From contig CAMOSN010000004.1 in the NCBI GenBank assembly GCA_946624935.1, positions 1 through 58,605 on the forward strand: a DNA stretch of 58,605 nt, read 5' to 3'. Source of the stretch: an uncultured Lachnospiraceae bacterium (GTDB lineage: Bacteria; Bacillota; Clostridia; Lachnospirales; Lachnospiraceae). Every line of letters starts with the position of its first letter. The stretch's first letter is position 1. Under the pieces are notes generated by a model. It worked only from the letters and a program-made list of their open reading frames with translations. It did no database searches and was not told the origin of the DNA. The position numbers and the translations under genes are program-made. This document shows positions 1-8,266 of the stretch, in pieces.

Positions 1-11
1 CCGAGGAAAAA

Positions 12-43
12 CATATACCTTTTTGGGTAGAAGATGCTATAAT
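12..43 (+). promoter_or_regulatory. Extended -10 promoter for the first gene
   Basis: TATAAT at 38-43 is preceded by TGC, giving an extended -10. No good -35 is visible at the expected distance. It lies 45 bases before the start codon at 88. Confidence 0.5.
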
Positions 44-87
44 ATATGTCACGAAATGGTCGTAATATAAGCTGAGGTTTTTGGATT

Positions 88-885
88 ATGCAGGAAGTAC
101 GACAAAACGCCGCTCCGGGGAGAAAAGGAAAGCTTACCCCGGTTATCATCAACCACTATGTGCGCCTGGTTTACCGGGGTGCTCTGTTTCTGGGGATGCT
201 GTTTTTGTATATTATGGGAAAGGTGCAGGGAAAGGAGCTGATGCTCGGCACCCTCGAAAGCAATCCGCTTTTGCTGCGGATCATCTGGATCGTTTTCACC
301 GTAGAGATGGCCTGCCGTTTCTTTCCCTCCCGGATAGAGAGTCCGGGATCCCAGAAGCAATTTCTGCGCAACTATCAGAAGACCGGTGAGACACACATTG
401 AAATTCAGGAAAACAATGCCACCATGCTGGTCCTGATTATCTGGATCGCTTTCAACATGGTTTTCTGGGGGCTGTTCCAGGCCGGGATCGTCGGAGAAGG
501 CTTCATGCTGCTACTCTCCTGTGCATACTCGGTGTGCGATATGATCTGCATTCTGTTTTTCTGCCCGTTCCAGTCCTGGTTTCTGAAGAATAAGTGCTGC
601 AGTGCCTGCAGGATCTACAACTGGGATTATGCCATGATGTTCACCCCGCTGGTGTTCATCTGGAATCGGTATACCTGGAGCCTGCTTGTGCTTTCGATCG
701 GGCTGCTGCTGCGATGGGAAATCACCTTTTACCTCCATCCCGAGCGTTTCTCCGAGAAGACGAATGCCTATCTTCGCTGTGCCAACTGCACGGAAAAGCT
801 TTGCACCCACAAAAAGCAGCTGCACACTCTGTGGAAAAGCATTGCACAGTTCTCCGCCGAGCGGGCGCGTGCTCTGCGTAAGTAA
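88..885 (+). CDS. Polytopic membrane protein of unknown function with C-terminal cysteine motif
   Basis: The 265-residue protein has about six hydrophobic segments spread over residues 25-225, starting with the stretch around LFLGMLFLYIMG. The last 50 residues are soluble and basic and contain RCANCTEKLCTHK, a CxxC-x4-C pattern that could hold a metal. No transporter or enzyme signature was recognised. A GAGG ribosome site precedes the ATG. The gene stands alone on the plus strand, facing the tetrapyrrole block, with its own terminator just after the stop. I do not recognise a family; a membrane-embedded sensor or assembly factor is only a guess. Confidence 0.75.
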   Translation: MQEVRQNAAPGRKGKLTPVIINHYVRLVYRGALFLGMLFLYIMGKVQGKELMLGTLESNPLLLRIIWIVFTVEMACRFFPSRIESPGSQKQFLRNYQKTGETHIEIQENNATMLVLIIWIAFNMVFWGLFQAGIVGEGFMLLLSCAYSVCDMICILFFCPFQSWFLKNKCCSACRIYNWDYAMMFTPLVFIWNRYTWSLLVLSIGLLLRWEITFYLHPERFSEKTNAYLRCANCTEKLCTHKKQLHTLWKSIAQFSAERARALRK

Positions 886-906
886 ATACCTGTTTTCTTT
901 TGACAA

Positions 907-935
907 AAAGGGACGCCCTGAGCGTCCCTTTCGCA
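907..935 (+). terminator. Rho-independent terminator
   Basis: A perfect 10-bp stem (AAAGGGACGC, 907-916, with its complement at 922-931) closes a 5-base loop. The T-run is short. It sits 20 bases after the stop of the membrane protein gene. Confidence 0.8.
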
Positions 936-940
936 TTTCT

Positions 941-1030
941 TCGATGTTTCCGACATTTTTTCGATGCATCCGGCACCTGTCCGTTGATGCATTCGGCACT
1001 TGTTCATCGATGCATCCGCATTTATCCGTC
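941..1030. repeat. Imperfect tandem repeat, four units of 20-23 bp
   Basis: Units are built on GATGCATCCGGCAC-like sequence, with GATG anchors at 943, 963, 986 and 1009. The array fills the spacer between two convergent genes. Confidence 0.7.
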
Positions 1031-1044
1031 GTCTCCCGGCGGCC

Positions 1045-1533
1045 TCATTCTTTTCCCGGATGATCCTCTGATCCGGCATCCTCAAGCATGCGCCGGATTT
1101 TTCCGGTAAGATTCTTCGCAAGTGCATGATCCTTTCCGCTGCATGTCACGCCGATCACGGCTTCCTCCGTCTGTACGATCCCCGGAAAGTAAAAATCGCA
1201 CAGTGTCCTGTCACTTGCCACATTCACCGGAATGCCTCTTTCCCGGCACAGCTGACCGATCTGCGCATTCAGCTCAGCGTCATTCGTTGCGATCACCGCG
1301 AGATCGATTGTCTCCAGATCCTCCTCCCGGAACGGCCTTCTTCTCCAGGACAGCTTCTTTTCCTCCTCCAGCCGCGCGATCTGAGGTTCTGCCGCCGGCG
1401 CTACTACAAGGATAGCAGGTGTGAAGGCGGTAAGAGCCTCGATCCTTCGCGCACCGATCTTTCCCGCTCCCACGATCAGAACCTGTTTTCCGGAAAGATC
1501 CACAAACATTGGAAAATATGGATATTCTGCCAC
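1045..1533 (-). CDS. sirC: Precorrin-2 dehydrogenase (SirC/Met8 N-terminal type)
   Basis: The 162-residue protein oxidises precorrin-2 to sirohydrochlorin with NAD+, at the branch toward sirohaem and anaerobic cobalamin. Residues 10-40 form the Rossmann entry strand with GAGKIG (22-27), and the domain ends in a short helical tail around CSGKDHALAKNL. It is the stand-alone dehydrogenase length, without the methyltransferase half of CysG. The start codon is GTG, supported by GGAAGGAGAG seven bases upstream; an ATG is not available nearby. It is the last gene of the block that also encodes HemC, CobA-HemD, CbiK and CobI, which matches the order of reactions. Whether it also chelates iron, as Met8p does, cannot be told from sequence. 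Confidence 0.9.
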   Translation of the reverse strand: MAEYPYFPMFVDLSGKQVLIVGAGKIGARRIEALTAFTPAILVVAPAAEPQIARLEEEKKLSWRRRPFREEDLETIDLAVIATNDAELNAQIGQLCRERGIPVNVASDRTLCDFYFPGIVQTEEAVIGVTCSGKDHALAKNLTGKIRRMLEDAGSEDHPGKE

Positions 1534-1744
1534 TGCCTTCTCTCCTTCCGAAGCGTCTATTTATATCAAACGGCAGGGTAAACTTTACTATGCTCGTTTG
1601 CTGCGTCGGATTTCCACGACGAAAACTGCATATTTCCTTCGCAATATTTTCTTCGCAGATCCGTGCGCATCCTCGTGATTTGGTATCGTCAGGGTCAGAT
1701 GATTTCTGCCGTTGATGATAGTGAACTTCCCTCGTCCGGTTACC

Positions 1745-1776
1745 TGTCAAACGAAAGAACCGTCCCCTGTTTGACA
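1745..1776 (-). repeat. Small palindromic element with GGGGACGGTTCT core, copy 1
   Basis: Inverted arms TGTCAAAC (1745-1752) and GTTTGACA (1769-1776) flank a 16-base centre that reads AGGGGACGGTTCTTTC on the minus strand. The same core with different but still complementary arms occurs at 30853-30885. The element supplies the last nine codons and the TGA stop of cobA-hemD. This core sequence resembles small palindromes linked to REP-associated tyrosine transposases; that link is from memory. Confidence 0.75.
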
Positions 1777-3285
1777 CAGCTCGCAGATACACTCCACTAC
1801 GCTGTCCATGGTGGCCTTCCGGGCCATGCAGGTGTGCATGCCGAGTGCCTCGGCAGCGGCCCTGGTCTGCTTGCCGATGCACACGGCATTGACCTTTGTG
1901 AAATCAAGGCCCTCCAGTGCCCCGGCGAAGCCGCGCACGGTTGATGCGCTGGTAAACACTGCGTAATCGATCTCCCCGTTTTCGATCATTTTCTTTTCAT
2001 CCACGACGGCATTGCGTGCATAGCGGGTGTCATAGATGGGGACATCGTACACTGCCGTGCCCGGCACTGCGCGAAGCGCCTCGGGAAGTGCCTTGTTTCC
2101 GATGGCAGCGCGCGGAATCAGGATCCGCTCTCCCCCGCTGCACAATGCAGCGAGCTCTGCGCCGAGCGTATCTCCGTCATATACGGAGGGTACAAAATCG
2201 GTGATCAGTCCGTGCTCCCGCAGTGCCTTCCTGGTGCCTTCACCGATCGCCGCAATCTTTGAGCCGGCCAGGAGACGGATGTCCCATTTTCCGGCCAGCT
2301 GCTCGAAGAAAATACGCACGCCGGATGGACTGGTGAACACGATCCAGTCATACGGTCCCTCCTGCGAAATACGCTCCAGAGCGTCCGAAAGCGCCGGATT
2401 GGGATGGATTGCTTCTGTGCAGATGGCCGGCAGCTCCAGCACCTGGGCCCCCTGTTCCCGGAGGCGTCTGGCCATTTCCGACACCAGTTCTTTCGGACGG
2501 GTCACCAGGATCTGTTTTCCTGACAGCGGACGTTTCTCGTACCAGGCAAAGCTCTGTGCGAGGCTGCACACCTCCCCCACCACGATGATCGCAGGGGCTG
2601 TAATGCCTGCCAGCTGTGACTGCTTACACAAAGTTCCGACCGTCGCCACCACCCGGCGCTGATGCGCCGTCGTCCCGTGGGAGAGTACTGCTGCCGGGCA
2701 GTCCGGATCCATGCCGGCTTTCATAAGGCCCTCCAGAATATCCTGCATGGCTGCCAGCCCCATCAGGAAGACCAGTGTCCCGCCGGTACGCACCAGCGCC
2801 TCAAAGTCAATATCGTAGGAGGCGTCCTTTCGCTTATGCCCGGTAATGATATGCACGGAGGAACAGAAGTCCCTGTGAGTCACGGGGATCCCGTTGTAGG
2901 CAGGTACCGCAACTGCACTGGTCACGCCCGGTACGATCTCGTAGGGGATGTTGTTCTCGCGCAGCAGCTCCAGCTCCTCACCGCCTCTGCCGAACAGGAA
3001 CGGATCACCGCCCTTGAGTCGCACTACCCGTTTTCCTTCCTGTGCCTTTTCAAGGAGGGTCCGGTTGATCTCCTCCTGCGCCATGATGTGATTGCCGGAA
3101 CGCTTTCCGACATTGATCAGCTCCGCCTCCGCTGGAATCATCGTCAGGACACCTTCTCCCACGAGTGCGTCATACACGACCACTTCCGCCCGGGCGAGCA
3201 CCTGTGCTCCCCTCAGTGTAAACAGTCCCGGATCCCCCGGGCCTGCTCCGACCAGCCACACCTTTCCGCTTTTTCCGTTCTCCAT
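1747..3285 (-). CDS. cobA-hemD: Fused uroporphyrinogen-III C-methyltransferase / uroporphyrinogen-III synthase
   Basis: The 512-residue fusion makes uroporphyrinogen III and then methylates it at C-2 and C-7 to precorrin-2. Residues 1-250 are the SAM-dependent CobA/SUMT domain, with VGAGPGDPGL near the N-terminus, RLKGGDPFLFGRGGEE and the PGVTSAVAVPAYNGIPVTHR stretch. Residues 255-500 are the HemD domain beginning SGKQILVTRP. The chosen ATG at 3285 has GGAGGG eight bases upstream; the open frame extends further 5-prime but there the sequence loses family resemblance and overlaps hemC. The natural HemD end appears to be near ECICEL; the following CQTGDGSFV and stop come from an inserted palindromic element. 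The fusion is common in Clostridia. Confidence 0.93.
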   Translation of the reverse strand: MENGKSGKVWLVGAGPGDPGLFTLRGAQVLARAEVVVYDALVGEGVLTMIPAEAELINVGKRSGNHIMAQEEINRTLLEKAQEGKRVVRLKGGDPFLFGRGGEELELLRENNIPYEIVPGVTSAVAVPAYNGIPVTHRDFCSSVHIITGHKRKDASYDIDFEALVRTGGTLVFLMGLAAMQDILEGLMKAGMDPDCPAAVLSHGTTAHQRRVVATVGTLCKQSQLAGITAPAIIVVGEVCSLAQSFAWYEKRPLSGKQILVTRPKELVSEMARRLREQGAQVLELPAICTEAIHPNPALSDALERISQEGPYDWIVFTSPSGVRIFFEQLAGKWDIRLLAGSKIAAIGEGTRKALREHGLITDFVPSVYDGDTLGAELAALCSGGERILIPRAAIGNKALPEALRAVPGTAVYDVPIYDTRYARNAVVDEKKMIENGEIDYAVFTSASTVRGFAGALEGLDFTKVNAVCIGKQTRAAAEALGMHTCMARKATMDSVVECICELCQTGDGSFV

Positions 3286-3335
3286 GTCCCCAGCCCTCCG
3301 TCGAAAAGACCGTCGTCCCTTCCGGGATTTTCGTT

Positions 3336-4253
3336 TCACTGCTTTTGTTCTTTCAACTGCCTTGCAAGTGCAATGCCAAGCTTTTTGGCATCCTCCGGTC
3401 CGAGCGCTCTCCCGCTCACTTTTCCGGTAACCGCCTGGCCGAAGCTGCCTTCCTTCTCGTCCACCCAGAAGCCGCGCAGCAAAATCTCGCCGCCCCGGAC
3501 AACCGCATGCGCCGCGATCGGTGACGAGCATCCTCCGTCAAGCTCTGTGACAAATGCCCGCTCACACACAGCTGCAAGTGATGCCTCCGGATCCAGATAA
3601 TCCTTCAGATAGGTATAATCCTCTCCGGCTCTTCCCTGAAATGCGAGGATCCCCTGGCATGCTGCCGGGATCATCTCATCCACTGTAAAATAACGGGAGA
3701 TCCGGTCTTCATATCCCATGCGCTTCATCCCCGCAGCGGCCAGAATCAGCGCACTGTATGCACCTTCGTCGAGCTTGCGCAGCCTTGTCTGAAGATTACC
3801 GCGCACGCTCTCGATCTTCGCTTCCGGCATCAGCTTACGCAGCTGAAGCTCTCTGCGTCTTGAGGAAGTCCCGATGGGCTTTGAAAAATCGATCGCGTCT
3901 GCCCCTTTTGGCAGGACCAGCACATCTCTTGGATCCTCCCGCTTTGAAAAGCCGATCAGAGGAAGATCCTCCGGAACCTCCATCGGCAGGTCCTTGCCGC
4001 TGTGCACGGAAAGATCACTCCTCCCGTCCCGCAGCGCGGCATCCAGCTCCCTGACAAACAATCCTTTTCCGCCGATCTGGTCAAGACGGCGGTCCAGGAT
4101 CTTATCTCCGGTGGTCTTCAATCCGAGCAGCTCTACCTGCAGTCCCGGATTGGCCATCCGGATCGCTTCTGCCGTCATGTTCGCCTGTACCATAGCCAGG
4201 GCACTCTCACGGGTGCCGATCACAACCCTTTTCCCTGTAGTCACTCCTGCCAT
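3336..4253 (-). CDS. hemC: Hydroxymethylbilane synthase (porphobilinogen deaminase)
   Basis: The enzyme joins four porphobilinogen units into hydroxymethylbilane, the substrate of HemD. The 305 residues match the usual family length. Visible marks are GTRESALAMVQ near the N-terminus, GGKGLFVRELD (61-71), HSGKDLPME, the RRRELQL region and LDGGCSSPIAAH, whose Cys242 should carry the dipyrromethane cofactor. The ATG is directly abutted by AAGGAG; a GTG three codons inside (4244) has better spacing and may be the real start. The stop lies 50 bases before cobA-hemD, so the two are probably cotranscribed. No hemA, hemL or hemB is seen in the window, so precursor supply is encoded elsewhere. Confidence 0.95.
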   Translation of the reverse strand: MAGVTTGKRVVIGTRESALAMVQANMTAEAIRMANPGLQVELLGLKTTGDKILDRRLDQIGGKGLFVRELDAALRDGRSDLSVHSGKDLPMEVPEDLPLIGFSKREDPRDVLVLPKGADAIDFSKPIGTSSRRRELQLRKLMPEAKIESVRGNLQTRLRKLDEGAYSALILAAAGMKRMGYEDRISRYFTVDEMIPAACQGILAFQGRAGEDYTYLKDYLDPEASLAAVCERAFVTELDGGCSSPIAAHAVVRGGEILLRGFWVDEKEGSFGQAVTGKVSGRALGPEDAKKLGIALARQLKEQKQ

Positions 4254-4334
4254 CTCCTTAGCCTGCAGCCCGGCTGCTGTTCACACATAGATCTCCAGCC
4301 CGGCCGTGTTCTGTGTTTCCTGCAGCGGATTTTT

Positions 4335-4420
4335 ATACACTACTGTTTTTATTCGCTGCTATTTTATTCACTGCTATTTTATTCGCTTTTATTCGATGCT
4401 ATTTTATACGCTGCTGTTTT
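4335..4420. repeat. Degenerate 15-bp tandem repeat
   Basis: Units resembling ATTCGCTGCTATTTT occur at 4335, 4351, 4366, 4381 (a 10-base short unit), 4391 and 4406. The array fills most of the 246-base gap between the surface protein gene and hemC; nothing else is recognisable there. Confidence 0.8.
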
Positions 4421-4499
4421 TTCTTCCTTATGCTGCTCATCTGTCACAGCAGTTTCAGTCCGCTGTAGATGACATACCGGCACATCTGTGACTCATTCG

Positions 4500-5645
4500 C
4501 TACCTACGGCGTTTCTTCACGAAATGGTTCGCGATCCCGCCGGCCACCATAATGAACAGGGCGACCACGATCACCTGCTTCGTAGCCTCCAGTGGAACGC
4601 GTCCTTTGCCTCCCACCGTATCCGCATAGAAGGTCAGCGCATACTCGATCTCCACGGGATCTCCCATCGCGGTCGTATCCGCGATCACCTGCATCGGTGT
4701 GTCCAGCGCAGTGATCGGAATCGTGAAGGTGGAATTGCTCCCGTCGGTCGTTTCGTTGAGAAACAGCTCCCCGTCGACGATCATATAATCATAGTATACA
4801 CTGCTCCAGAGCAGCTTTGCATACCCTTTCCCGTCCTTTACATACAGCCAGGTCGGAGAGGTGACGCTGGCGCGTCCGCTTCCTCCGCTTAAGTCGACTT
4901 CGATCGAGTATTCTCCATCCTCCTCTTCCATCGACACAGGCTGCGGACCTTCCTCGTTTTCTTTTCCCGGTCCCCCGTCCTGCCCGGCGTCGGACTCGGT
5001 CTGTGCTTCGTCCTGCGCATACAGGCTGTACAGCTCCGCCTTCGTATCCGTTCCCTTTTCCCGGTCGTAGAGCCGGATCGCCTTCTCGATCCTGCTGTAA
5101 TCCGGAACCGGAAAACGGACCGCACCGGGTGGAAGTGAACCGGCATCGAAGAGGATCTGTCTGCCATACCACTTTTCACGGCTGCGGCTGTAGGCGGCGC
5201 ACTCGACCGGTGCGTTCAATGCTTCCACCGGTACGCTGAAAGTCTGCCGTCCATCCGTCTCGTCCAGAGGGATGTAGTCCTCAAATGGTGCCTCGGCTGC
5301 CTCCTGTGCAGTGCCCATATAGACGAACAGATAACTTTTGCTGGACATGGTCAGAACCGCATTCATCCGGCCGTCTTCCACCGTCAGCTTCGCCTCCAGG
5401 ATTCGAAAGAATGGAGATGTGCAGTCTGTCTCTATCACATATGTTCCATCTTCAACATCCTGTCCGTAGATCGGCGTCATCCCGTATTTCCCGATTTCCT
5501 GTGCCGCAGCCGTGTCCGAAAAGGCAGCCACATGGTCATATCCGGGTGCCGCCAGGACGGTCTGGAAGCCGGAAACCCCAAACGCCATAAGAAGCCCCGC
5601 GCAAACAATCCGGAAAATAATTGTTCGTGTTCCTGTTCGTTTCAT
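4500..5645 (-). CDS. Secreted, membrane-anchored protein with two NEAT/Shp-like repeats (possible haem or iron binding)
   Basis: The 381-residue protein begins with a signal peptide (basic MKRTGTR, then a hydrophobic core to about residue 33) and ends with a single transmembrane segment followed by KKRRR. Between them are two beta-rich domains. The first, about 55-190, contains DGTYVIETDC and LTVEDGRM; the second, about 245-350, contains GSGRASVTSPTWLYVKDGK, WSSVYYDYMIVDG and ALDTPMQVIADT. An acidic linker separates them. The second resembles NEAT-like/Shp haem-binding modules of Gram-positive surface proteins. It sits between an ABC exporter and hemC, which fits tetrapyrrole traffic. The ATG at 5645 follows GAGGAT; an earlier in-frame ATG lacks a ribosome site. 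Domain type is moderately certain; ligand is inference. Confidence 0.65.
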   Translation of the reverse strand: MKRTGTRTIIFRIVCAGLLMAFGVSGFQTVLAAPGYDHVAAFSDTAAAQEIGKYGMTPIYGQDVEDGTYVIETDCTSPFFRILEAKLTVEDGRMNAVLTMSSKSYLFVYMGTAQEAAEAPFEDYIPLDETDGRQTFSVPVEALNAPVECAAYSRSREKWYGRQILFDAGSLPPGAVRFPVPDYSRIEKAIRLYDREKGTDTKAELYSLYAQDEAQTESDAGQDGGPGKENEEGPQPVSMEEEDGEYSIEVDLSGGSGRASVTSPTWLYVKDGKGYAKLLWSSVYYDYMIVDGELFLNETTDGSNSTFTIPITALDTPMQVIADTTAMGDPVEIEYALTFYADTVGGKGRVPLEATKQVIVVALFIMVAGGIANHFVKKRRR

Positions 5646-5683
5646 ACCATCCTCAGCCTGACGCGCAGGCACCGTTTTTCTTC

Positions 5684-6415
5684 CTACAGGTTTTTTTTCC
5701 GATAAATGTAAAACACTGCGATCCCGGAAAATACCGCCAGATACGACAGAAGAATGCCAAAGCCGGCCATGCCGGGTCCCTCCCCGGCGGCTACCCGGCG
5801 CATCATGGCACAGGTCTGCGAAAGCGGCAGCACACTTACAAACTGACGAAACCCGCCCGGCATCGTCTCAGTGGAGAAAAACGTATTGCACAGAAACGAC
5901 ATTGGCGTAATGATATAAGCGGTATAGCGAGGTGCATCCGTATAGCTTTTCGCCAGGAACGAAAGCACCAGTGCGATGGTTGCGAACACCGTTCCATTGA
6001 GCAGCATGATCAGAACGGACCATCCGTTAAAGGTCAGCCCCGTTTTGATCGGCAATGTCAGAAGCAGGATCACACCGCCCGCATAAAATCCGCGCAGGCT
6101 CCCTCCGAGTATCTGCCCCAGGATAAACTGCCACAGCGGCGTCGGCGAGACCATTACCTGATCCAGCGCCTTTTCATACAGGCGCTGCACACTCATATTC
6201 TGGGCAACGGCCGAAAAGCTGCCCGTCATGGTAGCCATGCACACAAGTCCCGGAATCAGGAAATTCAGGTACGGCTCCCCGTGGGAGGTCGTCTGAATCC
6301 CCATGCCGAAGATGAGCAGATACATCAGCGGAGAGATCATCGCCGCCATTGTGATCTTATAGAAGTCCCGCTTGAATTCCACCCATTTTTCCCATAATAC
6401 GGTGATGATTCCCAT
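5684..6415 (-). CDS. ABC-2 type transporter permease
   Basis: The 243-residue integral membrane protein has six hydrophobic segments in the ABC-2 pattern of drug and polysaccharide exporters (NodJ/DrrB-like). Marks include the N-terminal amphipathic segment before PLMYLLIFGMG, the loop YLNFLIPGLVCMATMTGSF, and FFSTETMPGGFRQFVSVLPLSQ before the last segments. It follows the ATPase gene after 134 bases and precedes the surface repeat protein, so permease, ATPase and surface protein probably work together. Substrate is unknown; a tetrapyrrole or metal complex is suggested only by context. The ATG has GGGAG nine bases upstream. Confidence 0.88.
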   Translation of the reverse strand: MGIITVLWEKWVEFKRDFYKITMAAMISPLMYLLIFGMGIQTTSHGEPYLNFLIPGLVCMATMTGSFSAVAQNMSVQRLYEKALDQVMVSPTPLWQFILGQILGGSLRGFYAGGVILLLTLPIKTGLTFNGWSVLIMLLNGTVFATIALVLSFLAKSYTDAPRYTAYIITPMSFLCNTFFSTETMPGGFRQFVSVLPLSQTCAMMRRVAAGEGPGMAGFGILLSYLAVFSGIAVFYIYRKKNL

Positions 6416-6549
6416 ACCAGTTTACTCCCGCGTTTCTCCTCGGCCCTCTTTCCTTACGTGGCTTAGCCGTTTTCCGCCTCATGCCGCATTTGCATCGCCA
6501 ATACATGGGGCACCGCTTTTCTGCCAGGTGAAAAGTTGCCAGCTCCAGA

Positions 6550-7398
6550 TTACTTCCTTCCGCCCGAAAGCCGGCGCCCGCTGCGTGCGACAAATACATC
6601 CTCCAGCGTGGTCGCCCGCAGGGCGGCATTCTCCCCTGCTCCTGCCAGATAGGCGATTGCCTCCTCACGGCTTCCAAAATAGCGGCTGCTTAGATTGTCC
6701 TGATCCATTTCATCTACAGCAAATTCGCCGAGAGAACGGATCAGTGCGGCAGGGGTATCCACAACGTCCAGCTTTCCCTGATGGATCAGTGCCACCCGGT
6801 CGCATAATGTCTGCGCCTCGTCGATATAATGGGTGGTCAGCAGGATGGTAATGCCACGGCTGTGCAGTTGGCGGAGCAGATTCCACATCTGCCGCCTGGC
6901 AAATGCATCCATGCCGGCAGTCGGTTCATCCAGCAGCAGAATCTCCGGTTCGGTCATCAGGGCTCTGCACACCATCAGCTTGCGCTTCATTCCTCCGGAG
7001 AGATGCCGCACGACGCGCTTTCTGTATTCGGACAATCCCGTGAATTCCAGAAGCTCCTGTGTCCGCTCTTTGATCACATGCCGCGGCAGGAAATAAAGAC
7101 GCCCCTGATACTCCATCACCTGTTCCATGGTCATGTCCTGACGCATGGAATACTCCTGCGTGATCACGCTCAGCGTGCGTTTTTGCGCAGAGGCTTTGCG
7201 GTCCAGCTTCACGCCATCGATGCGGATCTCCCCTTCTGTGGGAAGCAGTACCGTCGAAAGCATGCTGATGGTGGTCGTCTTCCCGGCCCCGTTCGGCCCG
7301 AGCAGGCCGAAAAACTCTCCGGTTCCGATCGTCAAATTCAGATGATCGACCGCCGTAAAACGGTCAAATTTCTTTGTCAGGTTCGTAATTTCGATCAT
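6550..7398 (-). CDS. ABC transporter ATP-binding protein (ABC-2/DrrA class)
   Basis: This 282-residue ATPase drives the ABC-2 permease encoded next to it. Walker A is GPNGAGKT at 34-41, the signature is LSGGM at 133-137 and Walker B is LLLDEP at about 154-159, followed by AGMDA, typical of the DrrA/CcmA group. The H-loop histidine is in LLTTHYID. A C-terminal 70-residue extension follows, as in exporters of this class. The ribosome site is weak (GAG before GATCT). The gene lies 35 bases after cobI. Confidence 0.93.
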   Translation of the reverse strand: MIEITNLTKKFDRFTAVDHLNLTIGTGEFFGLLGPNGAGKTTTISMLSTVLLPTEGEIRIDGVKLDRKASAQKRTLSVITQEYSMRQDMTMEQVMEYQGRLYFLPRHVIKERTQELLEFTGLSEYRKRVVRHLSGGMKRKLMVCRALMTEPEILLLDEPTAGMDAFARRQMWNLLRQLHSRGITILLTTHYIDEAQTLCDRVALIHQGKLDVVDTPAALIRSLGEFAVDEMDQDNLSSRYFGSREEAIAYLAGAGENAALRATTLEDVFVARSGRRLSGGRK

Positions 7399-7433
7399 AG
7401 ATCCATCTCAGAATACTGCCTGAAGCCGCTTTT

Positions 7434-8123
7434 TTATTTTGGCTGTTTTGCAATGACGAGTGAGAAATATCCTGCGTCATCCGGGATCTCCTCCAGGCTG
7501 TGATACACCTTCTCATCTTCCATGCTGCAGTTCTCGACACAGGAAACCGCCAGACCGCTTTCCCGCAGCAGCTCCTTGGTCTCCTTCATATGGCTTGCCG
7601 CCTTCATCAGCACGTAGGTTCCGGGCTGGTCGAGCTTCCTGGCCGTCTTGTGTACCGCCGGAATCACATGCAGCTGCTCATCCCATTCAGTGAGCGGCAG
7701 ATTGAGCCTTGCCGCAGTCGCACAGAAGGAGGTGATCCCGCTCACCAGCACCACCGGATAGCCTTCCTCCTCGAGGAAATGCTGCAGATAGCTGAAGGTA
7801 CAGTAGATGGTCGGATCGCCCAGCGTCAGGTAGACAACATTCCTGCCCTGATCCAGATATTTTTTCAGAAGCTCCGCACCCTTTTTATGCTCCTCATGGA
7901 TCAGCGCACGATCCTTCACCATCGGCATATACACCGGCACCAGCTCCTTGGTGGCAATCTCCGGTACGACGGCTGCCGCAATCTGATAGGCGACGGATTC
8001 TACGACCACCTTCCCGGGCACTGCAATGACGTCGTTCTCCCGGATCAGACGGATCGCCTTCAATGTCATCAGTTCCGGATCGCCCGGGCCCACGCCTACA
8101 CCATATGCTGTTCCTTTTGTCAT
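7434..8123 (-). CDS. cobI: Precorrin-2 / cobalt-factor II C20-methyltransferase
   Basis: The enzyme adds the C-20 methyl group to cobalt-factor II using SAM in anaerobic cobalamin synthesis. The 229 residues are of usual length. Family marks are GVGVGPGDPELMTLKAIRLI at the N-terminus, the YLTLGDPTIYCTFSYL motif (about 98-113), and VSGITSFCATAARLNLPL. AAAGGAG precedes the ATG. It follows cbiK, which supplies its cobalt substrate, and the cobalt-first order suggests the CbiL-type role. Later cbi genes are not in the window, apart from cobT near 36 kb. Confidence 0.93.
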   Translation of the reverse strand: MTKGTAYGVGVGPGDPELMTLKAIRLIRENDVIAVPGKVVVESVAYQIAAAVVPEIATKELVPVYMPMVKDRALIHEEHKKGAELLKKYLDQGRNVVYLTLGDPTIYCTFSYLQHFLEEEGYPVVLVSGITSFCATAARLNLPLTEWDEQLHVIPAVHKTARKLDQPGTYVLMKAASHMKETKELLRESGLAVSCVENCSMEDEKVYHSLEEIPDDAGYFSLVIAKQPK

Positions 8124-8266
8124 GTTTTCGCTCCTTTTCTCATGTTCTGTCGTTCCAAACTGCTCTGACGGCCGACTGCCCCTTGTACAGCCAGGCCCTG
8201 CGCCTGCCTCATGCTTCTTTCTGTACCCGGGTCAGCCTCTTATTCTTTTTCTTTATAACAACGTTC

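Noticed and set aside
1280-1882. Minus-strand 200-codon open frame between cobA-hemD and sirC
   Set aside because: It overlaps both genes in another frame, has no ribosome site and no recognisable domain.
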